Shown: positions 1 through 6,786 of the stretch, piece by piece
Layout of the letters: the number at the start of each line of letters is the position of its first letter
How positions within the stretch are numbered: the stretch's first letter is position 1
From: Coemansia sp. RSA 922
Taxonomy: Eukaryota; Kickxellomycota; Kickxellomycetes; Kickxellales; Kickxellaceae
Direction: 5' to 3'
DNA length: 11,425 nucleotides
Assembly: GCA_027577415.1 (NCBI GenBank)
Contig: JANBQS010000829.1
Location: forward strand, 1 to 11,425
Position numbers and translations under genes: made by a program
The notes under the pieces: generated by a model
Databases searched by the model: none
What the model was told of the DNA's origin: nothing
What the model saw: only the letters and a program-made list of their open reading frames with translations

Positions 1-660
1 TGGGACCACCTATACAACAAAGCCGCCACTCCAACCATTAGCGCAGAAGAGGCCGTTTACCAAGAGAAACTTGCTGAGGCAGCCAAGGAAAAGGACACTT
101 TATCAGAGTACCAAGGAATGTTTGTCAGATCAGCTACCGATACACCTGTTGGACAATCAGGAACGAGTACTCCAAGTAGTGGCCGGGTAGTTGACCGCAC
201 AAAGCTTGTGCGAGATGGGAATGTGCATTTGGGCGCGCAGTTGACTGATGCTGAGTTGTTTGCTGCCTGTGAGGGACGGACGGCTCGTAAGGGCGCAAGG
301 GCTGAGCAGAATGGCAAGCTTGCTAGGGTTTCTGGTAGTGGTATGCCAAGACCCGAGGTGGTGGCGCGTATTGAGGCTGCACTTAGTGGACGGCTTCCAG
401 AACAGATCGAGCAGATCGTAACGGCAAAGCGGAAGCGCAGCAAGGACGAGGATACCAAAGATACGAAGGAGACTAAGGATCGTAAGAGCAAGTCTAAAAG
501 ATCCAAATCAGACAAGAAGAAACGGTCGAGCGAGAAGGAAGAGAAACGCAAGAGCAAGGATAAAAGCAAGGACAGAACCAAAAGCAAGGACAAGGATAAG
601 ACCAAAAGCAAGAAGCAAAAGACCAAAGACACCAAAAAGGAAGAGTTATCTAGCGACTAA
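1..660 (+). CDS. GPATCH4: GPATCH4-like G-patch protein, C-terminal part (5' end outside window)
   Basis: The frame is open from base 1 to the stop at 658-660, giving 219 visible codons; the start and the G-patch domain itself lie upstream of the window. It opens with WDHLYNKAA, the tryptophan-rich block that follows the G-patch in GPATCH4-type proteins. Then come MFVRSATDT (residues 40-48) and LTDAELFAACEGRTARKGAR (81-100), which match the conserved 'L(T/S)D.EL..ACGGRTAHKGAR' block of that family. From about residue 141 the protein becomes a Lys/Ser/Asp/Glu tail of KSKS, KSKDK and KKRS type repeats, typical of nucleolar RNA-associated G-patch proteins. Family role (known, not seen here): nucleolar, ribosome and snoRNA biology, with G-patches acting as DEAH helicase cofactors. 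An in-frame ATG at 118 exists, but the family homology runs upstream of it, so it is not the start. DPH7 follows 160 bp downstream on the same strand. Confidence 0.8.
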   Translation, partial: WDHLYNKAATPTISAEEAVYQEKLAEAAKEKDTLSEYQGMFVRSATDTPVGQSGTSTPSSGRVVDRTKLVRDGNVHLGAQLTDAELFAACEGRTARKGARAEQNGKLARVSGSGMPRPEVVARIEAALSGRLPEQIEQIVTAKRKRSKDEDTKDTKETKDRKSKSKRSKSDKKKRSSEKEEKRKSKDKSKDRTKSKDKDKTKSKKQKTKDTKKEELSSD

Positions 661-820
661 AAATGTTAATAGATGTTGCATTTAAAATTCATTTTTTGTT
701 CTTCACCCACAACGCTGGAAAGGCTGCGTTCTGGGCAACTACGCTAGCTAACTAGAGCAATTTCCCCCCTACGACTTCCGCTATTTTTCTTCTTACCTCA
801 CTATCATATCGCTTGTTGTC

Positions 821-1978
821 ATGGAACCGCTGTCGCTAGCCTCGTTTGATCCAGTTTATTGCGCTGACAGCTTAGAGTTTTGTCCCTACAATGCCAAGCA
901 ACGCATGCTTATCGGTACCTACCAGTTGCTAAAGACAGGAAACGCGGCTCACAAAGACACTGCAGACGACAACCAAGAGCTCACATCGGCTGACGCCCAG
1001 AGAGTTGGACGGATCTATGTCTGCGACGTTGCACCTGGCGCGGATAATTCTGAGCTAGCTATAGTCGAGCGGCAGAGAATCGAGACTAGCGCTATATTCG
1101 ATATCAAGTGGAGCTACAACCAGGTCAATGGACGTGAGCTTGTAGGCGTAGCATGCGCCGATGGCAAAGTACACATCTATAGTGCCGAAGATAGTAGCGA
1201 AGACTCTTATCTGTCGCCGGTATGTGTGTCTGAATCCGAGTCAACCCGTATGTGTTGTTCATTGGACTGGTCAAACAGGCTTGCCGAGGATAGTAATCCC
1301 GAGATCGTTGCCTCAATGAGCGACGGCACAGTACAGCTACTGAAACTAAGCGACTCCAGTATAGAGACTATCCATGAGTGGCATGCCCATGATGCTGAGG
1401 CTTGGATCGCGTCATTTGACTACTGGAATACCAGCACTGTGTATTCTGGTGGCGACGATGCAAGGTTCAAGGGCTGGGATACCCGAATGGATCTTAGTTC
1501 GCCAGTGTTCAATTCTAGGCGGCATCAGGCTGGAGTCTGTAGCATACACTCAAATTTTCATCGGCAGTTTATGCTGGCGACTGGCAGTTATGACGAGACT
1601 GTGATGATCTGGGATACGCGTAATATGCGAGTACCGGTGACGGAGTATAACGTGGGTGGCGGCGTGTGGCGACTGAAATGGCATCCTGAAGAGCCAACGC
1701 AATTGCTGGTCGGCGCTATGTATAACGGCTTCCATATTCTCGATGTCGCTGTTGATGGGTTAAAGCCACTTGAATGTGCTCCGCTGCCGGTTAGGGAGGC
1801 GGGCCGTGCTGCTGTCACTGTTACGAAGGGTACTTCGTTTATGAAACACGAGTCTATCGCCTATGGCGCTGACTGGCGCCAGTCGTGCGATGACCCTTCG
1901 GCCGGCTGGATGGTAGGAACATGCTCTTTCTACGACCACTTGGTACACCTCTGGCGCCGACCCAATATATCCAGTTAG
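821..1978 (+). CDS. DPH7: Diphthine methyltransferase DPH7 (WD40 protein)
   Basis: A 385-aa single-exon WD40 protein. DPH7 (yeast RRT2, human WDR85) is a cytosolic methylesterase that removes the extra methyl group from the diphthine methyl ester on elongation factor eEF2, the step before the final amidation in diphthamide synthesis. Seen here: an N-terminal block with CPYNAKQRMLIGTYQL (residues 21-36); blades near 92-121, 145-176, 190-222, 235-267, 278-308 and 342-378; the family signature HAHDAEAWIASF (188-199) followed by YSGGDD (208-213) and GWDTR (218-222); IWDTR (263-267); GGGVWRLKWHP (279-289); and the closing SFYDHLVHLW (369-378). Length and order match the family and nothing looks broken. 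The ATG at 821 is the first in frame and leads straight into conserved sequence. No TATA box is evident; the leader is CT-rich (about 781-820). Confidence 0.93.
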   Translation: MEPLSLASFDPVYCADSLEFCPYNAKQRMLIGTYQLLKTGNAAHKDTADDNQELTSADAQRVGRIYVCDVAPGADNSELAIVERQRIETSAIFDIKWSYNQVNGRELVGVACADGKVHIYSAEDSSEDSYLSPVCVSESESTRMCCSLDWSNRLAEDSNPEIVASMSDGTVQLLKLSDSSIETIHEWHAHDAEAWIASFDYWNTSTVYSGGDDARFKGWDTRMDLSSPVFNSRRHQAGVCSIHSNFHRQFMLATGSYDETVMIWDTRNMRVPVTEYNVGGGVWRLKWHPEEPTQLLVGAMYNGFHILDVAVDGLKPLECAPLPVREAGRAAVTVTKGTSFMKHESIAYGADWRQSCDDPSAGWMVGTCSFYDHLVHLWRRPNISS

Positions 1979-2266
1979 TTAAAATATACTACTGTCATTT
2001 TGTCAAAACGCGTCAGTCATGTGCCATATTTGCCATCCAAAAAAGTAAACACGAGCCTGGTGATGTGCGAACGCGATTGCCCCTCTTTTTTCTTCTTTTT
2101 CTAAAACTTTAAATCGCCCTTTTTTCTCTCTCTTTTTTATTTATTGAATCTTACGTTTTTCTTCTTTCCCTTTATTATTGCTCGCCCTGCTATATTCGAG
2201 CACGTTGGACCCTGGTTGTCACGTATTAACTGTTTATTTATTTTCACGAGGAATTTTGCGCCAACA
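1979..2266 (+). promoter_or_regulatory. Pyrimidine-rich upstream region of coiled-coil gene 1
   Basis: The 288-nt spacer between DPH7 and the next gene. Bases about 2079-2170 of the plus strand are strongly T/C-rich with runs such as CTTTTTTCTTC. The last 60 or so bases, with GTTGTCACG and CTGTTTATTT just before the ATG, also occur in front of paralog 2 (7378-7421). The duplication therefore included at least the proximal leader. No TATA box at the usual distance is obvious. Confidence 0.45.
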
Positions 2267-2947
2267 ATGACTGAGAATCGCCACTCCACACAGCCTGATT
2301 CGGCCCGACTAACCACGCGAACCCAGTTGACAAACTCATTCCAGAGTCAAAAATCAGCCACTGGCGGTGTTACGAAGAAGCGCAAGGGGGCGCTCGTCCA
2401 ACAATCGTCACATATGCTCAACCAGGCGGCACAGACTCCAGGAGCCGAAAAGGACCCTAAGAAGATGTCCAAGGTAGAGATACCCGTATCCCTGGACATT
2501 GACCCCTTTTCTACCAACGAGTCCATTACCAGTCCGCTGAATACGATGGACGAGATGCTCTTGGCTAAAGAGATTAGGGTTGGCGATATCACTTCGCCCG
2601 AGTCGCGTAAATCCGCTACTACACCGTCTCCCCAGCTTAGTGAGGCCGAGATTGCCGCGTTGCGTCTGCGGGCTAACAAGGTGGAGATTGAGAACGTTAC
2701 GCTGAAGCATGTGTTGTTGGAGGCAAAGACGGAGCTCGAGGACGCCGAGAAGAGACTGCGTGAAAAGGACGATTTAATTAAGGAACAAGAGCAGCGCATC
2801 GAAGACCTTATTGATACGCGTGTCCCCAGGGAGGATTTGGAAGACTTTATAGCTGAGAACAAGGTCTTGGAGGAAAAGCTCAAGGAAAATGAGGAGATGC
2901 TGGCCGAATGTCAGAAGTTGCTCGAGGAGTTTGCCGCTGCCAACTAG
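2267..2947 (+). CDS. Coiled-coil protein of unknown function, paralog 1
   Basis: I do not recognise this family. The 226-aa protein has three parts. Residues 1-60 are polar and low in complexity, with a basic KKRK cluster (37-40) that could be a nuclear localisation signal. Residues 67-125 are a well-conserved linker containing KVEIPVSLDI and SPLNTM plus several Ser/Thr-Pro sites (SP, TP). Residues about 124-184 and 188-222 are charged, heptad-like helices rich in E, K and L that should form a coiled coil. The frame is open upstream to 2144, but I chose the ATG at 2267 because paralog 2 begins with the same MTENRHS at the equivalent place and the upstream 41 residues are hydrophobic UTR-like translation. 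Compared with paralog 2 it stops four codons early at a TAG (2945-2947); the following codons to TAA at 2960-2962 still match the paralog's C-terminus. It could be a scaffold or a nuclear dimerising protein; function is unknown. Confidence 0.8.
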   Translation: MTENRHSTQPDSARLTTRTQLTNSFQSQKSATGGVTKKRKGALVQQSSHMLNQAAQTPGAEKDPKKMSKVEIPVSLDIDPFSTNESITSPLNTMDEMLLAKEIRVGDITSPESRKSATTPSPQLSEAEIAALRLRANKVEIENVTLKHVLLEAKTELEDAEKRLREKDDLIKEQEQRIEDLIDTRVPREDLEDFIAENKVLEEKLKENEEMLAECQKLLEEFAAAN

Positions 2948-3521
2948 GTGCGTGGTTCTTAAGCCTAAACACGTTGATGTTGCGTCTCACCTGTCTTTAT
3001 CTTTGCATTATTCTTGATTTTATTCATTATTACTTTTTACCAACCAAAAATATGTGGAGGATTATTTACTATGTTTCCATCGTAGTTCATAACACTGATA
3101 AGATATTGGCTCAATGTTGAGAGATGAATTAAAGGTAATATTATGTTAGCCAATCGTTCAGTGCTTCTTGTCTACCTCTCGCAACTTCATTCCTAGCTGC
3201 CCCGATGTTACTAACACTCAGTTACTCATTGTAGCTGGACACTATTGTCATATACCTCCTGTTGGAAAGTTCTTGAGTAATATACAAGACTAGATAATCA
3301 CCCAATACGATTGCTTCACAGCGAGTAGTCCTTTCTCTAGCACTTTTTAGGCACATATCATCATCCCACAGAGAGCAATGGTGATATAAATTGTCTCATA
3401 GGTGACAAGTAATCCTCTGATGGTCAGGGTATATTTGGCCAGTATTTAAATGTTTACCCGCTCAGAATTGGGCTGGAGATCAGGGAGTGTATTTTCTTGT
3501 TTCTTGTTGAATTTATAATTA
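2948..3521. other. Non-coding stretch: 3' flank of paralog 1, then unassigned AT-rich DNA
   Basis: The first 100 bases or so (to about 3050) are homologous to the 3' flank of paralog 2, with shared TTTGCATTA, TTATTCATTA and ACCAACCA words, so the duplication extends past the stop. From about 3060 to 3521 I see no supported gene. On the minus strand a frame around 3240-3380 beginning W-D-D-D-M could be the eroded continuation of the pseudogene at 3522-4059, but it is too degraded to claim. Confidence 0.4.
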
Positions 3522-4059
3522 TTATTTAAAGCAAAACCTGCTCTCATCACAATATCCTTGCCTGTAAGTTTTTATGACAAGACACTGTAGTGTTGACGCA
3601 CTCTGTTGTACCAGCTGTGCTATATGGTTGATTCTTCCAAGCTTGGTATTGATATGTACCAAATTCGAGATACAATCCACGACTAGCTTGATAGGTTCAG
3701 TTCTTTCGAAAATTCCTTTATCTGACACGAATGGTAAGTTGAAAGAGCTGTGTTACCAAGTTTAGGAGGTACTCAGTCACTTTAACCGGCTCAACGTTAA
3801 CTCCATGGGGCTCAATTATAATATTGCGAACAAGGGGTGCCATCTTCTTGATCCACTGCACAGATGCGTAGATGTTCGCCTTGGCTTCAGATTTTTCAAC
3901 ATCTAATTTCCGCAGTTGCCAGCACCCCCTCTGTTATCGGGCCTGCTCCAGTAGCTGGAAAAGGTGATTCATCTGCAGCCGCCATTCCACCCACGGCTGT
4001 GGCTGTGGCAAATAGTCTGGCAGTCTGGAAGATTTTCTGTGCTCAAGTAGAGCTGTCAC
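3522..4059 (-). pseudogene. Decayed gene fragment, possible Kickxellomycotina LRR/F-box-like family
   Basis: Read on the minus strand, a coding-like frame runs from 4059 down to a TAA at 3718-3720, broken once by an in-frame TAA at 3934-3936. At about 3725 the coding sense jumps to the neighbouring frame, which continues to a TAA at 3522-3524. The first frame contains EAKANIYASVQWIKKMAPLV (reading down from about 3890), and the second contains DCISNLVHINTKLGRINHIA then QLVQQSASTLQCLVI. These blocks resemble, from memory, a large uncharacterised family in Coemansia/Linderina-type fungi with phrases like 'ANI..FVQ.IKQMAP' and 'L...SA.TL..L.I'. No intact start, one nonsense codon and one frameshift in about 540 bp mark it as a pseudogene remnant. 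A competing plus-strand open frame (3864-4334) overlaps it. I favour the minus strand because its two frames join into one coherent reading. Confidence 0.4.
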
Positions 4060-4709
4060 TGAATGGTGAAAGGCTCAATGGCTTGGCTATGTTCCTCCGC
4101 TGGAAATCCACAATTATCTTGCAGATTCTGCACAAATTCTACTACTCTTACTCCATGATCAAGGCCCCACACATTTTTGAGAAATGCTGGTTAGTAGTGG
4201 TGTCTAACCGGTGGTACCACTTTGATCCTGGTGACAATGAGCTTAATGGAAAGATCTCTTTTAAAAACGAATCACAACAAGTGGCTGGCTGCCTACATCA
4301 CAATTCGGTATCACCAGCAGTCAACTCCGGATGATGCCACCAATGCCCCAGCTGTACCTGGTAATCCACCCACTGTGGCATGAACCGATTTTTATATATA
4401 ATCAATAACAATAAACTTGCACCTAAAGGGTACACCAAAAATGTCATTAGTAGTGTGTCTGCTAACAGAAATAGCCAACCAAGTTTTTCTTAGGTTAGCA
4501 GGGGTAAAATAGGTAGGGAGCAGCTGTGGTAAACTTAGACCAAAAACACTCCAGTAACGTGTAGTTTTCTTTATAAATTCCTTCAGGTTTTCTTTGCCTT
4601 CTTCATAATCATCTGATCAAATGCCTCACTTTTGGCTTCCCAGACTCCTCGGAAGGATATTTTCAGCTCTTATTGGAGTGTTTTTGGCCTTAAAATTCAT
4701 GTGTCCATG
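4060..4709. other. Unassigned intergenic DNA
   Basis: No gene can be supported here. The plus strand is open from 3864 to 4334, but the translation has no recognisable motif and half of it lies opposite the pseudogene. Minus-strand frames around 4080-4200 are short and interrupted. The rest (4335-4709) is AT-rich with many stops in all frames. It may be an older extension of the pseudogene or of mobile-element debris. Confidence 0.35.
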
Positions 4710-4985
4710 TGATGACGCTGGGTCTCATGAAGAGTGATTTGCAAGCAGATCTCATTGCTTGATCAACTAGCTACATGACTGAGTGACTTTTAATTTATGA
4801 AGGCATTTGCCGATGATATTTGTAGTACTGTGTTTGCAGTTGTTAAGTTTGGTACTAGTTCTATTATTTGTTAATGTTTCCCGGCGAGGATATAAAAGAA
4901 GCAGCATCAGTGTGCTGCTTCTGTAGTTTTCTCACCGAGAAATAAAACTATCCAAATCCATATTCTTAGCTTATCAACTACAACA
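4710..4985 (+). mobile_element. Candidate solo LTR (or ghost promoter)
   Basis: This 276-bp segment starts TG (4710-4711), ends CA (4984-4985, ...CTACAACA) and is flanked by the same 4 bases, CATG, at 4706-4709 and 4986-4989, as a target-site duplication would be. Inside, in LTR order, are a TATA box TATAAAA (4891-4897), a perfect hairpin just downstream and a poly(A)-type AATAAA (4941-4946). No primer-binding site or internal region follows, so it would be a solo LTR. CATG is a palindrome and 4 bp is short, so chance is a real possibility. The alternative is a promoter whose gene has decayed: an ATG at 4988 opens only 11 codons. Confidence 0.35.
4891..4922 (+). promoter_or_regulatory. TATA box fused to a perfect 10-bp hairpin
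   Basis: TATAAAA at 4891-4897 runs directly into an inverted repeat: AGAAGCAGCA (4897-4906), loop TCAGTG (4907-4912), TGCTGCTTCT (4913-4922). All 10 pairs match. A transcript starting about 30 bp after the TATA box would begin at or just after the hairpin, so it acts as DNA or lies at the extreme 5' end of the RNA. Confidence 0.55.
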
Positions 4986-4986
4986 C

Positions 4987-5008
4987 ATGTCCAAATTCAC
5001 TTGGACAT
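4987..5008. repeat. 22-nt inverted repeat (8-bp arms, 6-nt loop)
   Basis: ATGTCCAA (4987-4994) pairs perfectly with TTGGACAT (5001-5008) across the loop ATTCAC. It begins 2 bases after the candidate LTR end and contains the short ATG reading frame at 4988. Confidence 0.5.
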
Positions 5009-5081
5009 TTCGGAATTTCTGATTGGGTAATAGACTTTTTACTTGGTCATGTCAGCATGTGCACAAGAGAAGGCCGGAAAA

Positions 5082-5366
5082 TGTAGTGATTATAGGATTT
5101 CGACGGTCAACGGTGATATCCAACATTTATGTTTTACGACTTGATCACTACCATTGCGATAAACGGCCTTATGATCAACAATATCGGAGTTTGTTACTGC
5201 TCTCACATGCTGCCACCCTATTTAAAGGTCTGCATCCCAGCAACCGTAGAGTAGTTCTTTTTGCTCACCTTTTATACTTATAACTATTATTTATTTTAAA
5301 TAGGAAACGTAAGGACTGGTGAACTCTGTCTTCTGCCACTAGCAAATTTTCACATACTAAAATACA
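5082..5366 (+). repeat. Direct repeat copy A (about 285 bp)
   Basis: This segment aligns along its length, in the same orientation, with 6787-7068. Matching landmarks in order: TAGGATTTCGAC, a CTTGATC/TTGCGAT block, GCTCTCAC, a TATA-like TATTTAAAGG (5219-5228), GCAAC.GTAGAGTAGTT, TATTTA..TTTAAATA.GAAAC, TAAGGACTGGTG, TTCTGCC and CATACTAAAA. By eye roughly two thirds of positions agree. It can be framed as TGTAG...TACA, giving LTR-like ends with 4-bp inverted termini, but the 5 bases before it (GAAAA) do not recur after either copy. It has no coding content: the open frame 5023-5283 crosses its boundary. Confidence 0.6.
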
Positions 5367-6107
5367 GGCTGGAATGAGTATAATATAATTGAAAACGCAG
5401 TAGATGTACTAATACGTTCCCTGACCAAAGAGCTGACTGAAGAGCTGATGAATATATGACTAGAGAACAAGTAGAAGACTGTCCACTGTCATTTCCAATC
5501 TACAGAACCGAGCATACACAGTTCTTGGAGCATGCCATCATCACCTAAGCACAGCTTTATGCACTAATTTTCAACATGAAGCCCCAGGCTAGAACCATTA
5601 TATTAGTGGGGTTTAATTATTGTCAATATACTTTATTCAGTAAAGCAATCAATTTCTCTCTGGCAATTCCTTAGGTACACCAGAAACAGTAGCCGGAGTG
5701 TTCAGCGTGCTTTTGCTACATTGAATTGCCATGAGCAAAGGCTCCTTTGAAAGTTGGGAAACACTCCGACTTTAAACCGCAGCCCCTCTCACCTCTTGAC
5801 ATTGGCTGTTGGTTGCTTCACACTTGCTTGGGCAAAGGCTTCTCAGAAAATGGGAATGCTTTTGGAATAAAAAAAATATTGCATCCTCCCTTTTTTGTCC
5901 TCTGCAAGCTGCGGCTTCAGCAAAAAAAAACCTGTTTTCTCCATGGTGGGGAGTATTAAAGAAAAGCACGATCCTTTGAAGCAATTGCTTTAGGCATTGA
6001 CAAAAGGCAAGAGATTGCTTTTTCTGTTTCCGAGCACTATAGGACGGTTGGGGAAGGTGTTTTCAAGTGCTGTTCTTCACTTTTTTCTTCTAGTTGCCTC
6101 TACTCCT
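5367..6107. other. Unassigned spacer between repeat A and the orphan gene promoter
   Basis: No supported gene. Around 5385-5455 the plus strand carries a short coding-like piece (RSLTKELTEELMNI) ended by stops, perhaps a remnant of a lost gene. Two interleaved 9-bp inverted repeats lie at 5661-5768. The last 200 bases are T-rich with long A and T runs and probably serve as upstream sequence for the gene at 6230. Open frames 5747-5959 (+) and 5772-5984 (-) overlap each other and look like neither protein nor remnant. Confidence 0.4.
5661..5768. repeat. Two interleaved 9-bp inverted repeats
   Basis: TGGCAATTC (5661-5669) is complementary to GAATTGCCA (5723-5731), and CGGAGTGTT (5694-5702) is complementary to AACACTCCG (5760-5768). 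The arms interlock in the order 1-2-1'-2', the topology of an RNA pseudoknot. Single 9-bp pairs at this spacing are expected by chance a few times in 11 kb, so significance is uncertain. Confidence 0.3.
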
Positions 6108-6136
6108 GCCTTGGTATAAAAAAGCCAGCCCAAGGC
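6108..6136 (+). promoter_or_regulatory. TATA core promoter of the orphan gene, framed by an inverted repeat
   Basis: TATAAA (6115-6120) lies 115 bp before the ATG at 6230. It is bracketed by GCCTTGG (6108-6114) and its exact complement CCAAGGC (6130-6136). A CT-rich leader follows (about 6146-6180), then an A/C/T leader containing TTATCAAACAC, resembling the TTATCAACTACAACA at 4971-4985. This is the clearest conventional core promoter in the window. Confidence 0.6.
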
Positions 6137-6229
6137 TGCCAATTTTTTTCTCTTCTTCACTCTCACATCCACATCTCTTTTGATTATCAAACACATTACA
6201 ACCTTTTTGTTCAAATTTACTTACAAATT

Positions 6230-6706
6230 ATGACCCTGTCGTTTCCTGCTATTTACCTGAAAGATAAAACCTTAAGGTATTGTGAATATGTAACCCTTGA
6301 TAGTTCTTTAAGAAATGTTGGTGGAGCTGCAAAGTATGTCAAGAATAGTTATGTTGGAGTCGACAGGGATGATAAGAGAGTCAGCATGTATAATAATTCA
6401 GTCTATGCCGCTTCCGAAAATACAGTTTGCAAGTTTCCCTTGGATGGGACAACACCCGATAAAAATGCACCCGACCTTTCTTCTCAAGCATCTTTCTTAA
6501 TAGGCTATAAATCACATGTGGATAGCTTTATGGACGAAGTATTTAAAATTTTTACCGGGACGTTTACTGACCATGGAGCAATTGTAATTGCAGCTGCAGC
6601 AAATCATTTAAACCTGTACCCATATGGAGAACTACATGCAAAGGATGTGGCTGGGTTGTTAAAAGGCGAAAGATTGCCTGAATATTGTTACAATAAAACA
6701 ACGTGA
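6230..6706 (+). CDS. Orphan protein, 158 aa, unknown function
   Basis: I do not recognise this protein. It begins MTLSFPAIYL, has no signal peptide or membrane segment, and looks like a compact soluble globular protein. There are many Tyr and Asp/Lys residues, two Cys near residues 18 and 67, a Cys at 154, and an Ala-rich helix-like stretch IVIAAAANHL (about 118-127). Support for a real gene is the TATA promoter 115 bp upstream, a pyrimidine-rich leader, a full-length uninterrupted frame where all neighbouring frames are closed, and natural composition. A second plus-strand frame (6315-6500) overlaps inside and is a shadow. Codon use is AT-rich at third positions (TTA, AGA, GAT, AAA), unlike the more mixed DPH7 and coiled-coil genes. 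That suggests different expression, age or origin. It sits between direct repeats A and B. Stop TGA at 6704-6706. Confidence 0.65.
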   Translation: MTLSFPAIYLKDKTLRYCEYVTLDSSLRNVGGAAKYVKNSYVGVDRDDKRVSMYNNSVYAASENTVCKFPLDGTTPDKNAPDLSSQASFLIGYKSHVDSFMDEVFKIFTGTFTDHGAIVIAAAANHLNLYPYGELHAKDVAGLLKGERLPEYCYNKTT

Positions 6707-6786
6707 CCAGTGCTAGGAATGCATAATTATTTGACCTTGTCATAATCTAGTAAGAACTCTTATATTCAGTAGTTTTTTAACCTACA

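Noticed and set aside
57..635. A 192-codon minus-strand open frame, Leu/Ser/Phe-rich
   Set aside because: It is the antisense shadow of the Lys/Ser/Asp-rich tail of the GPATCH4-like gene: a purine-rich coding strand leaves few stops on the other strand.
2144..2266. 41-codon N-terminal extension of paralog 1
   Set aside because: Paralog 2 starts at the equivalent of 2267, and the extension translates a T-rich leader.
2347..2883. Long minus-strand frames antisense to both coiled-coil paralogs (also 7502-7909)
   Set aside because: They exist in both copies only because the sense genes are homologous and share codon choice. The translation is Ser-rich without motifs, and the sense frame has conserved start, domains and stop.
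3864..4334. 156-codon plus-strand frame
   Set aside because: No recognisable motif or promoter. The half that overlaps 3864-4059 reads more coherently on the minus strand. It cannot be fully excluded.
5023..5283. 86-codon plus-strand frame
   Set aside because: It crosses the boundary of repeat A and is not open in the homologous copy B.
5747..5984. Overlapping 70-codon frames on both strands
   Set aside because: Low-complexity, A- and T-run-driven translations with no promoter, motif or paralog.
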